64,000 bases of DNA from Collinsella sp. (GCA_019424905.1 JAHYYP010000002.1:1-64000), one strand, 5' to 3'. Shown: positions 43,297 to 51,788, counted from the first letter of the stretch. Notes: generated from the sequence alone by a model not told the origin. Made by a program: numbers and translations.

Positions 43297-44769
43297 TTAT
43301 TCCACGCGCTCTGACAGTCGATACTTGCGGTTGCGGCTCGTCGCCGGCGCCGTGGGCTCAAGCTCGCCTTGAGCAATGAGCGCGTTGACGCGCGACCTAA
43401 CCTGGGAAATTGTAAGCCCCGTGCGTTCTGCCAGCTCACGCGTCCCCAGCTCGCCGTAGTGTTTGAGTGCCGTCACAATTAAGCCCCCGCCATGATCGAC
43501 CGGCTCGATCTTTGAACGGTAAAGTACGACCTTGAACCGATCGAACCCCGGGCAGAACAGGGGCTCGGCCAGACCATGCGCGCGCATGGCATCGATCATC
43601 ATCGGGATGCCCGAGCCATCGCCCTCAGCCGGCGAGCCTGCGCCATCCGGCAGCGGGACAATCGACATGAGTTTCACGAGCGTCGCGTTACGGCATCGGG
43701 AGCTGCCGTCAAACAAGTTCTCGCGAGTCTTTCCCCCGTAAAGGCCGCCAGGATTCGTCACCTCGACACAATCGTCAAAGACGTCAACAGCGATCGACTG
43801 CCCACAGAACCGATCTCCGTATTCTCGGTGGATTACGGCGTTGGCGATTGCCTCGCGCAGGACCTCCTCGGGAATCTCCAGCGAGTCGATACGCGAAATG
43901 CCTTGGACGGTCGAGGTGCGGCGCAGGTTTTTGGCGACAGCCGCGACAGCATCCGAAATCATCTCGCCCAGGGTGCCCTCGCAGACTGTGCGGTCCATAA
44001 ACCTTAGCGGTCCCGCAGCGCCCTTTTGAGTTCCCGCATGGACAGCCACATCAATGAAGAGCTTGGGATAAAACTGCTGAGGGTAAACGCCCGCGGCAAG
44101 GAGGCCAGCCTTGGTAACATTGCCCTGGGAGTCGAGGAAATTCAGACGCTCCATCTTTGTCTTCTTGTCCGTCGCACCGTGCATCGCTCGAGGCGTCAAC
44201 GAATAAGCACGCTCTATCGTGCGGTCGACCAGCGACTCGTCGAGATCGCCCACGCTCGCGCAGGACACCGCATCGCGATCGCTAGGGCTCGTCCGTTCGT
44301 ATGACGACAGCGCCAAAACCTCGGTCGACGAAAGCGGCACGTCTTTGTCATCGATGCGCTTGTAGCTACCGCCCTGGGCGCCCCGCTCTATTACATAGCA
44401 AGGCTTGCTCGACGGGTCGAGCTCCTCGATCGTGATGACGAGAACAACGGTACCCCGAAGCTCCACGCGCTCAATGGTGTATTTGGGCGGATTGGCCAGC
44501 TTTCCGCGACCGCCGGCATCGCCCATGCCCGCCACGAATTGGTTGAGCACTTTCTCGGTCTCAAAGTTTGCAACTGGGACAAAACCCGCGCGCTCGCTCA
44601 CTCCGAGCACGATAATGCCGCCGGCAGTATTTGCGAAAGCGCTGACCGTTTCCCATACGTCGCGGGAAAGCGTCGTAGCGCTCTCTTTCACTTCGACGCT
44701 AAGGTCATCCGAGCCCATGCGCTTTAATGACTCGAGCAGGCCGGCCAGCTCGCTTTCGTTCATCTGCAT
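43297..44769 (-). CDS. AlbA_2/Schlafen-AAA_4-type ATP-binding transcriptional regulator
   Basis: A 490-residue protein in three parts: an N-terminal AlbA_2-type DNA-binding domain (SVEVKESATTLSRDVWETVS, AFANTAGGIIVLGV), a GHKL-like ATP-binding middle (REAIANAVIHREYGD, VTNPGGLYGG) and a C-terminal winged helix (GTRELAERTGLTISQVRSRV). Such proteins regulate genes or sense nucleotides; no target is known here. Its upstream region (44815-45060) is packed with ATCTCTCAT repeats that are good candidates for its own operator. AGGACATG-type sequence precedes the ATG. Confidence 0.75.
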   Translation of the reverse strand: MQMNESELAGLLESLKRMGSDDLSVEVKESATTLSRDVWETVSAFANTAGGIIVLGVSERAGFVPVANFETEKVLNQFVAGMGDAGGRGKLANPPKYTIERVELRGTVVLVITIEELDPSSKPCYVIERGAQGGSYKRIDDKDVPLSSTEVLALSSYERTSPSDRDAVSCASVGDLDESLVDRTIERAYSLTPRAMHGATDKKTKMERLNFLDSQGNVTKAGLLAAGVYPQQFYPKLFIDVAVHAGTQKGAAGPLRFMDRTVCEGTLGEMISDAVAAVAKNLRRTSTVQGISRIDSLEIPEEVLREAIANAVIHREYGDRFCGQSIAVDVFDDCVEVTNPGGLYGGKTRENLFDGSSRCRNATLVKLMSIVPLPDGAGSPAEGDGSGIPMMIDAMRAHGLAEPLFCPGFDRFKVVLYRSKIEPVDHGGGLIVTALKHYGELGTRELAERTGLTISQVRSRVNALIAQGELEPTAPATSRNRKYRLSERVE

Positions 44770-44814
44770 GTCCTTTCGCTCGGTCCTGCGGAGAATGCCG
44801 CGAATAGATTTCCT

Positions 44815-45060
44815 TCATCTCTCAGTTATCTCTCGTAATTATCTCTCATCTTACTGCTATCTCTCATATAAGAGATGAGTGAGAGATGGAAGATAAGATG
44901 TCTGCCATCTGTTTCATTTAAACATGTTCTTGCTGGTAGAACAATCGGTATTGAGACAATACCATGATTGCTTGTCTCTTTGCTGCTCAGTTATCTCTCA
45001 TATTTATCTCTCATCTTTCTGTTATCTCTCATATTAGAGATGAGTGAGAAATGAGAAATG
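44815..45060. promoter_or_regulatory. Two clusters of ATCTCTCAT iterons
   Basis: Cluster 1 (44815-44890) and cluster 2 (44986-45060) each contain three direct TATCTCTC(A/G)T-type boxes followed by a palindromic AGAGATGAG partner. The two clusters share about 65 bases of near-identical sequence. They lie between the regulator gene and the M16C gene and are AT-rich against the surrounding GC. Arrangement and repetition suggest a multi-copy protein binding site. Confidence 0.65.
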
Positions 45061-45084
45061 CATGAGTGATGGACGGTCAGGAAT

Positions 45085-45205
45085 CGAGAGTGGATTTCCG
45101 GACGGTTTTTTGGCGTTTTGGGGCTGTTTCCGTCCGAAAATCCACTCTCGTTCAATTTGCGTCCGAATTTCCACGCTCGTGTGTCCGAAAATCCACGCTC
45201 GTGCG
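45085..45205. repeat. Inverted repeat plus three direct 22-bp repeats
   Basis: CGAGAGTGGATTTCCGGACGG-type sequence (45085-45105) is inverted at 45130-45150, then two more related units follow at 45159-45180 and 45181-45205, all of the form GTCCGAA(A/T)(A/T)TCCAC(T/G)CTCGT. It lies in the 5' region of the M16C gene, just ahead of its promoter. An open frame runs through it, but the repeats show it is not coding. Confidence 0.7.
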
Positions 45206-45210
45206 GCAGA

Positions 45211-45238
45211 TTGGTCGAGGGCCCCATATGGGTATACT
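45211..45238 (+). promoter_or_regulatory. Probable promoter of the M16C peptidase gene
   Basis: TTGGTC (45211-45216), a 16-base spacer and TATACT (45233-45238), 52 bases before the chosen ATG. Confidence 0.6.
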
Positions 45239-45290
45239 CACGAGGATTCGACTCGATTCGCCCCCGCTGGGGCGTCAAAGGAGACTGCAT

Positions 45291-48200
45291 ATGCCCACCA
45301 CCTCAACCGACCCGCGCGCCGCTGCCGCCGCGCTGTTAGTGCCCGGCACTAACTGCCACGGCTTTGCCGTCGAGCGCCGCGAGACCGTGCCCGAGCTCGA
45401 CTCGGACGCCTACGTGCTGCGCCACACCGCATCGGGCGCTCGCCTGCTGTACCTAGCATGCGACGACGAAAACAAGGCCTTTGCCATTGGCTTTAAGACG
45501 CCGCCGGCCGATTCCACCGGCGTGTTTCATATTCTTGAGCACTCGGTGCTGTGCGGATCGGCCAAGTTCCCCGTCAAGGAGCCGTTTGTCGACCTGATCA
45601 AGAGCTCCATGCAGACGTTCCTCAACGCCATGACCTACCCCGACAAAACCATCTACCCCGTTGCTACCACCAACGAGCAGGACCTGTACAACCTGATGGA
45701 CGTGTACCTGGACGCGGTGTTCAACCCGGCCATCTATACCAAGCCCACCATTTTTGAGCAGGAGGGCTGGCACTACGAACTGGACCTGCCGGAGGACGTC
45801 GAAGGCGAGGGCGGCGTCAGCTCCGCCAGTCTGCGCGAGGGCACGCTGCGCTATAACGGCGTGGTGTTCAACGAAATGAAGGGCGCACTGTCCGACCCCA
45901 TGAGCGTGCTGGACGACGCCGTCAACGCCGCGCTCTATCCCGACACCGCCTATGCGCACGAGAGCGGCGGCGACCCGCGCGCGATTCCCACGCTCACCTA
46001 CGAGCATTTCCTGGACACGCATGCGCGCCACTACAACCCCTCCAACTCCTACATCACGCTCTACGGCGACCTGGACGTGGACCGCGCGCTGGCCTTTTTG
46101 GACGAGCGCTATCTGTCGCAGCCGAGCGCCGCGAGCCGCCGCATGGACGCCGCCGTTGCCGCCGGCGAGGACCCGTCCGCGCTGGCGCCCAATCCGCTGG
46201 ACGTGCAGGCGCCTGTGACCTGCGAGTATAAGCGCGTCGAGATGGCCACCACGCCTGAGAACGCCCTGGTGGGCCTGGGCCTGGTGCTGGGCAGCGCACT
46301 CGACCGCAAGCGCACGATCGCGGCGGACATTCTGTTCGAGGCGCTGCTGGGCTCCAACGAAGCGCCGGTTAAGAAGGCCATTCTGGCCGCTGGCTTGGGC
46401 GGCAACGTGGTGAGCTACACCGCGGCCGAGAGTCTGCAGCCCTACGAGCTCATCATGCTGCAAAACGCGCAGCCCGGCGTGGCGCGCGAGCTGCGCCGCG
46501 TGTTCCAGGACGTCTGCCGCGACCTGTGCGAGCACGGCGTTCCGCGCGAGCGCCTGGAAGCCATCATCAGCAGCAACGAATACGACCTGCGCCAGCGCGA
46601 CTACGGTATCGCCGACGGCGTGGCCATTGCGTGCGACGCGCTGAGCACCTGGCTCTACGATGACGACGCCGCGACGTTGGCGCTCAAGTACGGCCCGGTG
46701 TACGAGGAGCTGCGTGGCGAGCTGGACGGCAGCTATTTTGAGGACCTGCTGCGCGAGCTGGTGCTGGAAAACGACCACATGGCGCTCGTCGAGCTGGCGC
46801 CGGTGGACGCCGCCGAGGGCGCGGAGGGTGCCGAGGTCGCCGAGCTGGCAGCCAAGCGCGATGCCATGACTGATGCCGAGCTGGCCGATGTGGTCGAGCG
46901 CACGGCCGTGCTGCGTGCTACGCAGGAGGCGGAAGACACACCCGAGGCCAAGGCCACGCTGCCGCGCCTGCGCGTGTCCGACATTGGCGAGGCGCGCCCC
47001 GAGCCGCCGCTGGTCGTGGACACGACTGCGCCTATCCCCTGTCTGCGCCACGGCATCCCCACCAACCGTCTTGCCTACGCCATGCAGTACTTCGACCTGA
47101 GCTGCGTCGCATTTGAGGACCTGCCCTATGTGACGCTGCTCTGCCGCCTGCTCAAACAGCTGCCCACGAGCGAGCACTCGGCCGAGGAGCTCGACAACGT
47201 GCTCGCCGGCAAGCTGGGCTTTTTGAGCTTTACGACCGAGGTCATGACCCAGCCCGACGTGGACGGCGTGCGCCCCTACCTGCTGGTGAGCGCCGGCGCC
47301 CTGTCTGAGAAGATCGATGCGCTGGCAAGCCTGCCGCGCGAGGTATGGTCGAGCACACTGTTGCTCGATGCCGATGCCGACCGCGTGCGCGACGTGCTCA
47401 CGCAGATTCGCATTGGGCTCGAGCAGGGCTTTATCAACAACGGTCACTCGGCGGCACTCGGTCGCGCGATGAGCTACAGCTCGCCTTCGGCCGTGGTGCG
47501 CGAGCAGCTTTCGGGCGTGGACTTCTACTTGTTCCTGCGCGATCTGCTCGACCACTTTGACGAGCGCCTGGACGACCTGCGCGCCAAGCTTGCCGAGCTG
47601 GCAGGCCGCATCTTTGTGGCCAACGGTTGCCTGGCGAGCTTTACTGGCAGCGATGAAGACTTTGGCGCATATTGGGCCGCCGCGGGCGACCTGGGGCTGG
47701 GCGCTGGCGACGGCGCCGATGCCGGCCGTGACGCGCTCGTGGTGCCGACGCCGTGCGACCGCCACGAGGCTTTTGTCATCCCCAGCGACATCTGCTTTGC
47801 GGCCAGCGCGTGCGACCCGCGTCGCCTGGGCATTGACGTGACGGGCGCCTGGGCGGTTGCTGCCAACGCACTCTCCTACGACTATCTGTGGAACGAGATC
47901 CGCGTGAAGGGCGGCGCGTACGGCTGCGGATTCCGCGCGGCCGGCGAGCGTCAGGCGGCGTTCTACACCTACCGCGACCCGGCAATCGACCCCTCGATTG
48001 AGCGTGTGGCGCGCGCAGGCGAATGGCTCGGCAGCTTTGAGCCCGACGAGGCCGCCTTTGAGGGCTTTATCGTGAGCTGCGTGAGCGGCATGGACGCGCC
48101 GGTGAAGCCGTACGCGCTCACCAAGCGCCGCAACACGACCTACCTGGCCGGGCTCGATCCGCACGCACGCGAGGAGCGCCGCGCCCAGATGCTCGCCGCC

Positions 48201-48335
48201 ACGCCCGGTGAGCTTCGCTCGCTCGGCGCCGACGTGACGCGCATCGCAGCCGAGTCGCCAACCTGTGTCTTTGGCGGTCGAGACGTCATCGCCAAGAGCA
48301 ACGCCGGCTTTAACGTCGTCGACCTGCTCAGCTAA
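45291..48335 (+). CDS. M16C presequence-protease-type metallopeptidase
   Basis: A 1014-residue peptidase of the M16C group (PreP-like), which degrades peptides inside a closed chamber made by two homologous halves. The inverted zinc motif HILEH is at residues 80-84, with the distal glutamate in YNGVVFNEMKG; a middle hinge of Ala/Glu-rich sequence follows, and the C-terminal half has RVKGGAYGCG and KRRNTTYL motifs. The ATG at 45291 has AAGGAG 7 bases upstream; an in-frame start at 45066 would translate the upstream repeats and was rejected. It is not secreted. Confidence 0.9.
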   Translation: MPTTSTDPRAAAAALLVPGTNCHGFAVERRETVPELDSDAYVLRHTASGARLLYLACDDENKAFAIGFKTPPADSTGVFHILEHSVLCGSAKFPVKEPFVDLIKSSMQTFLNAMTYPDKTIYPVATTNEQDLYNLMDVYLDAVFNPAIYTKPTIFEQEGWHYELDLPEDVEGEGGVSSASLREGTLRYNGVVFNEMKGALSDPMSVLDDAVNAALYPDTAYAHESGGDPRAIPTLTYEHFLDTHARHYNPSNSYITLYGDLDVDRALAFLDERYLSQPSAASRRMDAAVAAGEDPSALAPNPLDVQAPVTCEYKRVEMATTPENALVGLGLVLGSALDRKRTIAADILFEALLGSNEAPVKKAILAAGLGGNVVSYTAAESLQPYELIMLQNAQPGVARELRRVFQDVCRDLCEHGVPRERLEAIISSNEYDLRQRDYGIADGVAIACDALSTWLYDDDAATLALKYGPVYEELRGELDGSYFEDLLRELVLENDHMALVELAPVDAAEGAEGAEVAELAAKRDAMTDAELADVVERTAVLRATQEAEDTPEAKATLPRLRVSDIGEARPEPPLVVDTTAPIPCLRHGIPTNRLAYAMQYFDLSCVAFEDLPYVTLLCRLLKQLPTSEHSAEELDNVLAGKLGFLSFTTEVMTQPDVDGVRPYLLVSAGALSEKIDALASLPREVWSSTLLLDADADRVRDVLTQIRIGLEQGFINNGHSAALGRAMSYSSPSAVVREQLSGVDFYLFLRDLLDHFDERLDDLRAKLAELAGRIFVANGCLASFTGSDEDFGAYWAAAGDLGLGAGDGADAGRDALVVPTPCDRHEAFVIPSDICFAASACDPRRLGIDVTGAWAVAANALSYDYLWNEIRVKGGAYGCGFRAAGERQAAFYTYRDPAIDPSIERVARAGEWLGSFEPDEAAFEGFIVSCVSGMDAPVKPYALTKRRNTTYLAGLDPHAREERRAQMLAATPGELRSLGADVTRIAAESPTCVFGGRDVIAKSNAGFNVVDLLS

Positions 48336-48339
48336 CCAC

Positions 48340-48380
48340 AAAGGTAGATTTTTGGGACATGCCTGAAAATCTACCTTTTT
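48340..48380 (+). terminator. Palindromic terminator of the M16C gene, repeat family B
   Basis: AAAGGTAGATTTT and AAAATCTACCTTT form the stem around TGGGACATGCCTG, followed by TT. A related copy without the terminator run is at 50371-50405, so this is a member of a dispersed palindrome family with a GGGACATGCC loop. Confidence 0.75.
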
Positions 48381-48427
48381 CTTTTGCCGCTGCTTGGGTG
48401 GGGCAGCTCACCCCGTCCCACCAGTTT

Positions 48428-48565
48428 GTCTAAATCTGTAACATCTAGGCGGCAATATTGGCCCCAGATGTTACAGATCGAGACGTTTCCGAATGGCGCC
48501 GCCCCTTTGTCTCAATCTGTAACAGCTAGGCCCATTTTTGCCGAGTTAATGTTACAGATCGAGAC
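48428..48565. repeat. Two tandem 57-bp palindromes
   Basis: Units at 48428-48484 and 48509-48565 each have arms of the form GTCT(A/C)AATCTGTAACA and TGTTACAGATCGAGAC, with different loops. The first unit has a 19-base arm, the second a 16-base arm. They differ in the loop but keep arms, so both are read as copies of one palindromic element. The following 48566-48663 holds a further AAAACCACCAC/GTGGTGGTTT inverted pair and no gene. Confidence 0.75.
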
Positions 48566-48663
48566 AAACCGCCGCGAACACCTGCTCTTCGTCAAAACCA
48601 CCACGAAGGTGTCCATGAACTGCCCCCTTTGCAATGGTTTGTGTGGTGGTTTGGGTGTTTGCC

Positions 48664-48710
48664 CAGATAAAACCTGCCAAAATAAACCTGTCCCTTTTTG
48701 GCAGGTTTGC
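48664..48710 (+). repeat. Dispersed hairpin repeat, copy R2, in front of the 5-FTHF cyclo-ligase gene
   Basis: AAACCTGCCAAAA and TTTTGGCAGGTTT form a 13-pair stem around TAAACCTGTCCCT. The 3' arm ends a few bases before the GAGGAGG ribosome binding site. A near-identical unit in the same orientation to its gene precedes the HAD gene (59130-59176). Confidence 0.75.
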
Positions 48711-48724
48711 TAGAGGAGGCTGGG

Positions 48725-49321
48725 ATGGATAAGGTTGAGCTGCGACGGGCGGCGATTGCTCGGCGCGATGCGATTGATTTGGATGTGCGGGCGGCGAAGT
48801 CCGCCGTTATCTGTGCGCGGCTTGTTGAGCTGTTGGATCGCTTGGATGCCGCGACGCCGCACACCGTTGCCGCCTATGCCGCGATGGGTTCCGAAGTCGA
48901 TCCTGCCGCGTTTGCCGCAGCGGCCGCCAAACGCGGCTGGCGCGTGGCCTATCCGTGCATACTCTCGGCAACAGACGCCGCAGCTTGTGGCCAGCGCATG
49001 TGCATGCGGGCAGTTGCCGGCGGCGATGCGTCCGCGGCTCCGTTTATCGCCCACCCCACGCGGGCCTTCGCGGCCATGGACATCGACAGCGACCGCTTCC
49101 CCATCGTGTCTGCCGAGGCCCTCGACATGGTCGTCGTGCCACTCGTAGCCTTCGACCGCGCCGGTGCGCGCCTGGGCTACGGCGGCGGCTGCTATGACCG
49201 CTACCTGCCCATGCTCTCGCCCGCATGCCAAATCATCGGCATCGCCTTTGACGAGCAGCGTGTCGACCACGTTCCCACCGACGCCCACGACCTGCCGCTA
49301 CCCCACATCATCAGCGCCTAA
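48725..49321 (+). CDS. 5-formyltetrahydrofolate cyclo-ligase
   Basis: Recycles 5-formyl-THF to 5,10-methenyl-THF with ATP. The 198-residue protein has a Lys/Arg-rich N-terminus (RRAAIARRDA) and the C-terminal ATP/substrate signature RLGYGGGCYDRYL. The ATG at 48725 is chosen because GAGGAGG lies 6 bases upstream; an in-frame ATG at 48698 falls inside the R2 hairpin. The gene is alone on its strand, next to convergent metA. Confidence 0.9.
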   Translation: MDKVELRRAAIARRDAIDLDVRAAKSAVICARLVELLDRLDAATPHTVAAYAAMGSEVDPAAFAAAAAKRGWRVAYPCILSATDAAACGQRMCMRAVAGGDASAAPFIAHPTRAFAAMDIDSDRFPIVSAEALDMVVVPLVAFDRAGARLGYGGGCYDRYLPMLSPACQIIGIAFDEQRVDHVPTDAHDLPLPHIISA

Positions 49322-49344
49322 CGGCTGACGCACATCCCGACGGC

Positions 49345-50271
49345 CTAGTGCTCCTCGCCGGCGCGGGCCAGGTCGTAGGGCGTGGTCTGGTAGACGTAGT
49401 AGTTGAGCCAGTTGGTGTAGAACAGCTGAGCCTGGCTGCGCCAGACGTTGCGCGGCTCGGCGGTGGGATCGTCGCCCGGGAAGTAATGCGCCGGCACCTG
49501 AGGGTTGAGCCCGCGCTTCACGTCGCGCTCGTACTCCAGGCGCAGCGTATCGGTATCGTACTCAGGGTGGCCAAAGACAAAGAAGCGACGGCTGTCGGTC
49601 GACTTGACGATGTACAGGCCCACCTCGTCGGACACGGCCACGACCTCAAGCTGCGGCTCGGCCTCCACGTCCTCGCGACGCACATCGGTGTTGCGCGAAT
49701 GCACAGCATAGAAACGGTCGTCAAAGCCGCGAACCAACGGGCTTTGCGGCTTCACCAGATAATGCTCAAACACGCCGCTCGCCTTTGCCGGCAGGTCATG
49801 CTTCTGGATGCCGTAATGATGGTACAGACCGGCCTGCGCGCCCCAACAAATATGCAGCGTAGAGTGCACGTGCGTGGTGGACCAATCCATGATCTGGCAG
49901 AGCTCGGGCCAGTAGTCGACCTCCTCGAACGGCATCTGCTCCACCGGCGCGCCCGTGATGATCAGGCCGTCGTAGTGGATATCGCGGATGTCGTCGAACG
50001 TGCGATAGAACGTCTCCAGGTGGCCGGCGCTCACGTGCGTGGCCTCGTGCGTTTTGGTGCGCAGCAGGTCCACCTCCACCTGCAGCGGCGTGTTGGAGAG
50101 CTTGCGCATGATCTGCGTCTCGGTGGCAATCTTGGTGGGCATGAGGTTGAGGATGAGCACGCGCAGCGGACGGATGTCCTGGTGCAGCGCGCGGTACTCG
50201 GTCATGACAAAGATGTTCTCGCTCTCGAGCTGCGCGGCGGCAGGGAGGGCGTCGGGGATGCGAATGGGCAT
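49345..50271 (-). CDS. metA: Homoserine O-acetyltransferase (MetA-type)
   Basis: Activates homoserine for methionine synthesis. A 308-residue class I glutamine-amidotransferase-like fold with the catalytic Cys142 (ICWGAQA) and the His/Glu pair in FGHPEYD. The residue that sets acyl specificity, position 111, is Glu (GAPVEQMPFEEV), which in characterised MetA proteins favours acetyl-CoA over succinyl-CoA. So the name MetA does not imply succinylation here. No SAM riboswitch or T-box is seen upstream. GGAGCAT-type sequence precedes the ATG. Confidence 0.92.
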   Translation of the reverse strand: MPIRIPDALPAAAQLESENIFVMTEYRALHQDIRPLRVLILNLMPTKIATETQIMRKLSNTPLQVEVDLLRTKTHEATHVSAGHLETFYRTFDDIRDIHYDGLIITGAPVEQMPFEEVDYWPELCQIMDWSTTHVHSTLHICWGAQAGLYHHYGIQKHDLPAKASGVFEHYLVKPQSPLVRGFDDRFYAVHSRNTDVRREDVEAEPQLEVVAVSDEVGLYIVKSTDSRRFFVFGHPEYDTDTLRLEYERDVKRGLNPQVPAHYFPGDDPTAEPRNVWRSQAQLFYTNWLNYYVYQTTPYDLARAGEEH

Positions 50272-50370
50272 GGATGCTCCTTACGAGTCAGTTGCAGCTA
50301 TGGTACAACGACCGGCCCCATCCGCGCGAGTGCATCGCCCCGAGACACCACCAGTGGTCCAAATCACTCC

Positions 50371-50405
50371 AAAAGTAGAGATTAAGGCATGTCCCAAAAA
50401 TCTAC
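50371..50405. repeat. Palindromic repeat, family B copy
   Basis: Arms AAAAGTAGAGATT and AATCTAC-type sequence around AAGGCATGTCCC, the inverse complement of the loop and arms at 48340-48380. Located between metA and the dehydrogenase gene, near the start region of the latter. Confidence 0.6.
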
Positions 50406-50482
50406 GGCGCTTTAGTCTAGCAAAGTGGCAGCTGGACGCTACAATGGTTCGACGCGAAAAACTCGGCCGAAAGGATACGTAT

Positions 50483-51460
50483 ATGTACCAGACGCGTAAG
50501 ATCGGTGTGGTCGGCCAGGGCCACGTAGGAGCACATGTCGCCAACAGCCTGCTTATGCAGGGCATTGCCGACGAGCTGTACCTGTGCGATATCAACGAGG
50601 CCAAGGTTACGTCCGAGGTCCAGGACCTGCGTGACTCCCTTTCGTTTGTCCCGTACAACACCAAGATCGTCAATTGCTACGACCACTACGAGGAGCTGGC
50701 CTGCTGCGACGTCATCGTCAACGCCGCCGGCAAGGTCGCGCTGGCCGCCGGCAACCGCGACGGCGAGCTGTTCTTTACCACCGATGCCGCCCGCACCTTT
50801 GCCAAGCGCATCGTCGACGCCGGCTTTGACGGCATCTTCGTGAGCATCTCCAACCCCTGCGACGTCGTGTGCACCGAGTTGTGGCACCTGACCGGCTACG
50901 ATCCCAAGAAGATCATCGGCTCGGGCTGCGGCCTGGACTCCGCCCGCCTGCGCACCGAGATCTCCAAGAAGGTCGGCGTGAGCCCCAAGTCCATCGACGC
51001 CTATATGATCGGCGAGCACGGCTTTAGCCAGCTTGCAGCCTTTAAGGCCGCGGCCATCGCCGGCAAGAGCCTTAATGAACTTCAGGCCGAGAACCCCGAC
51101 AAGTACGCCTTCGACCACATGGAGGTCGAGGAGCTTGCACGCAAGGGCGGCTATGTGACCTACCAGGGCAAGCAGTGCACCGAGTACGCCGTCGCCAACT
51201 CCGCCGCGCGCGTCTGCGCCGCCGTGCTTCACAACGAGCACGCCGTGCTTTCCGCCTCCACGCTTATGACCGGCCAGTATGGCGAGGAGGGCATCTTCAC
51301 CTCCCTGCCGTGCGTGATCGGCGCCGAGGGCGTCGAGGAGGTCTACACGCTGGACCTGTCCGAGTACGAGCTCGAGGGCTTCCACAAGAGCTGCCAGCAC
51401 ATTCGCGACAACATCGCCCAGCTCGACTGGTGGGACGCCGAGGCCTACGACGCAAAGTAG
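50483..51460 (+). CDS. L-2-hydroxyisocaproate/lactate dehydrogenase-like enzyme
   Basis: A 325-residue NAD-dependent L-2-hydroxyacid dehydrogenase of the LDH/MDH fold: Rossmann motif VVGQGHVGAHVA, catalytic His in IGEHGFSQ (about residue 177) and substrate-binding Arg in DSARLR. The substrate loop differs from true lactate dehydrogenase and the ELARKGGYVTYQGK stretch resembles L-2-hydroxyisocaproate dehydrogenases, so branched-chain 2-oxo acids are likely substrates. The ATG at 50483 follows AAAGGAT. A longer start at 50039 would run backwards over metA and was rejected. Confidence 0.88.
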   Translation: MYQTRKIGVVGQGHVGAHVANSLLMQGIADELYLCDINEAKVTSEVQDLRDSLSFVPYNTKIVNCYDHYEELACCDVIVNAAGKVALAAGNRDGELFFTTDAARTFAKRIVDAGFDGIFVSISNPCDVVCTELWHLTGYDPKKIIGSGCGLDSARLRTEISKKVGVSPKSIDAYMIGEHGFSQLAAFKAAAIAGKSLNELQAENPDKYAFDHMEVEELARKGGYVTYQGKQCTEYAVANSAARVCAAVLHNEHAVLSASTLMTGQYGEEGIFTSLPCVIGAEGVEEVYTLDLSEYELEGFHKSCQHIRDNIAQLDWWDAEAYDAK

Positions 51461-51501
51461 GCCGCTGGCTGCCGCAACCTTACGAATCTAAGCGCGATAC
51501 T

Positions 51502-51543
51502 AAGCGGGCTGCGCCGGAAATCCCCGGCGCAGCCCGCTTTTCG
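51502..51543 (+). terminator. Intrinsic terminator of the dehydrogenase gene
   Basis: AAGCGGGCTGCGCCGG and CCGGCGCAGCCCGCTT form a long stem around AAATC-type loop bases, followed by TTC. Confidence 0.85.
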
Positions 51544-51574
51544 ACTCATGCAACACGCTCGCACATTTAGGTCT

Positions 51575-51742
51575 AATACTTTCCCCGAGAAGTGAACGAG
51601 CAAAATCGAGCCCCCGGAGCATCGACACTTTATGGGAGCCATTTCCTGCAGTTTCATTGAGATTTTCCTGCGGTTTTGGCGCCAAAAAGTGTCGATGCTT
51701 CGAGGGTCCAAAATAGGTCGTTCACTTCTCGGGAAAAGTATT
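51575..51742. repeat. Large imperfect palindrome, about 168 bp
   Basis: Outer arms at 51575-51599 and 51718-51742 are inverse complements over 24 of 25 bases (AATACTTTCCCCGAGAAGTG and its partner). A second inner pair around GCATCGACACTTT (51619-51631) and AAAGTGTCGATGC follows. The element is between a terminator and the deglycase gene and has no coding potential. Confidence 0.8.
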
Positions 51743-51788
51743 TGACTTCGTTTTTCGACAAACAAAACCGGTCATCGCAACGCAAACA

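Noticed and set aside
44815..45060. CRISPR array
   Set aside because: The ATCTCTCAT repeats are too short and irregular, with no spacers of constant length and no cas genes.
45066..45290. N-terminal extension of the M16C gene
   Set aside because: It runs through direct and inverted repeats and the promoter; the ATG at 45291 has a good ribosome binding site.
45453..48341. A 962-residue open frame antisense to the M16C peptidase
   Set aside because: It is the low-stop shadow of a GC-rich gene, without ribosome binding site or recognisable motif.
50272..50482. SAM riboswitch or T-box in front of metA
   Set aside because: None of the conserved cores is present in the short leader.
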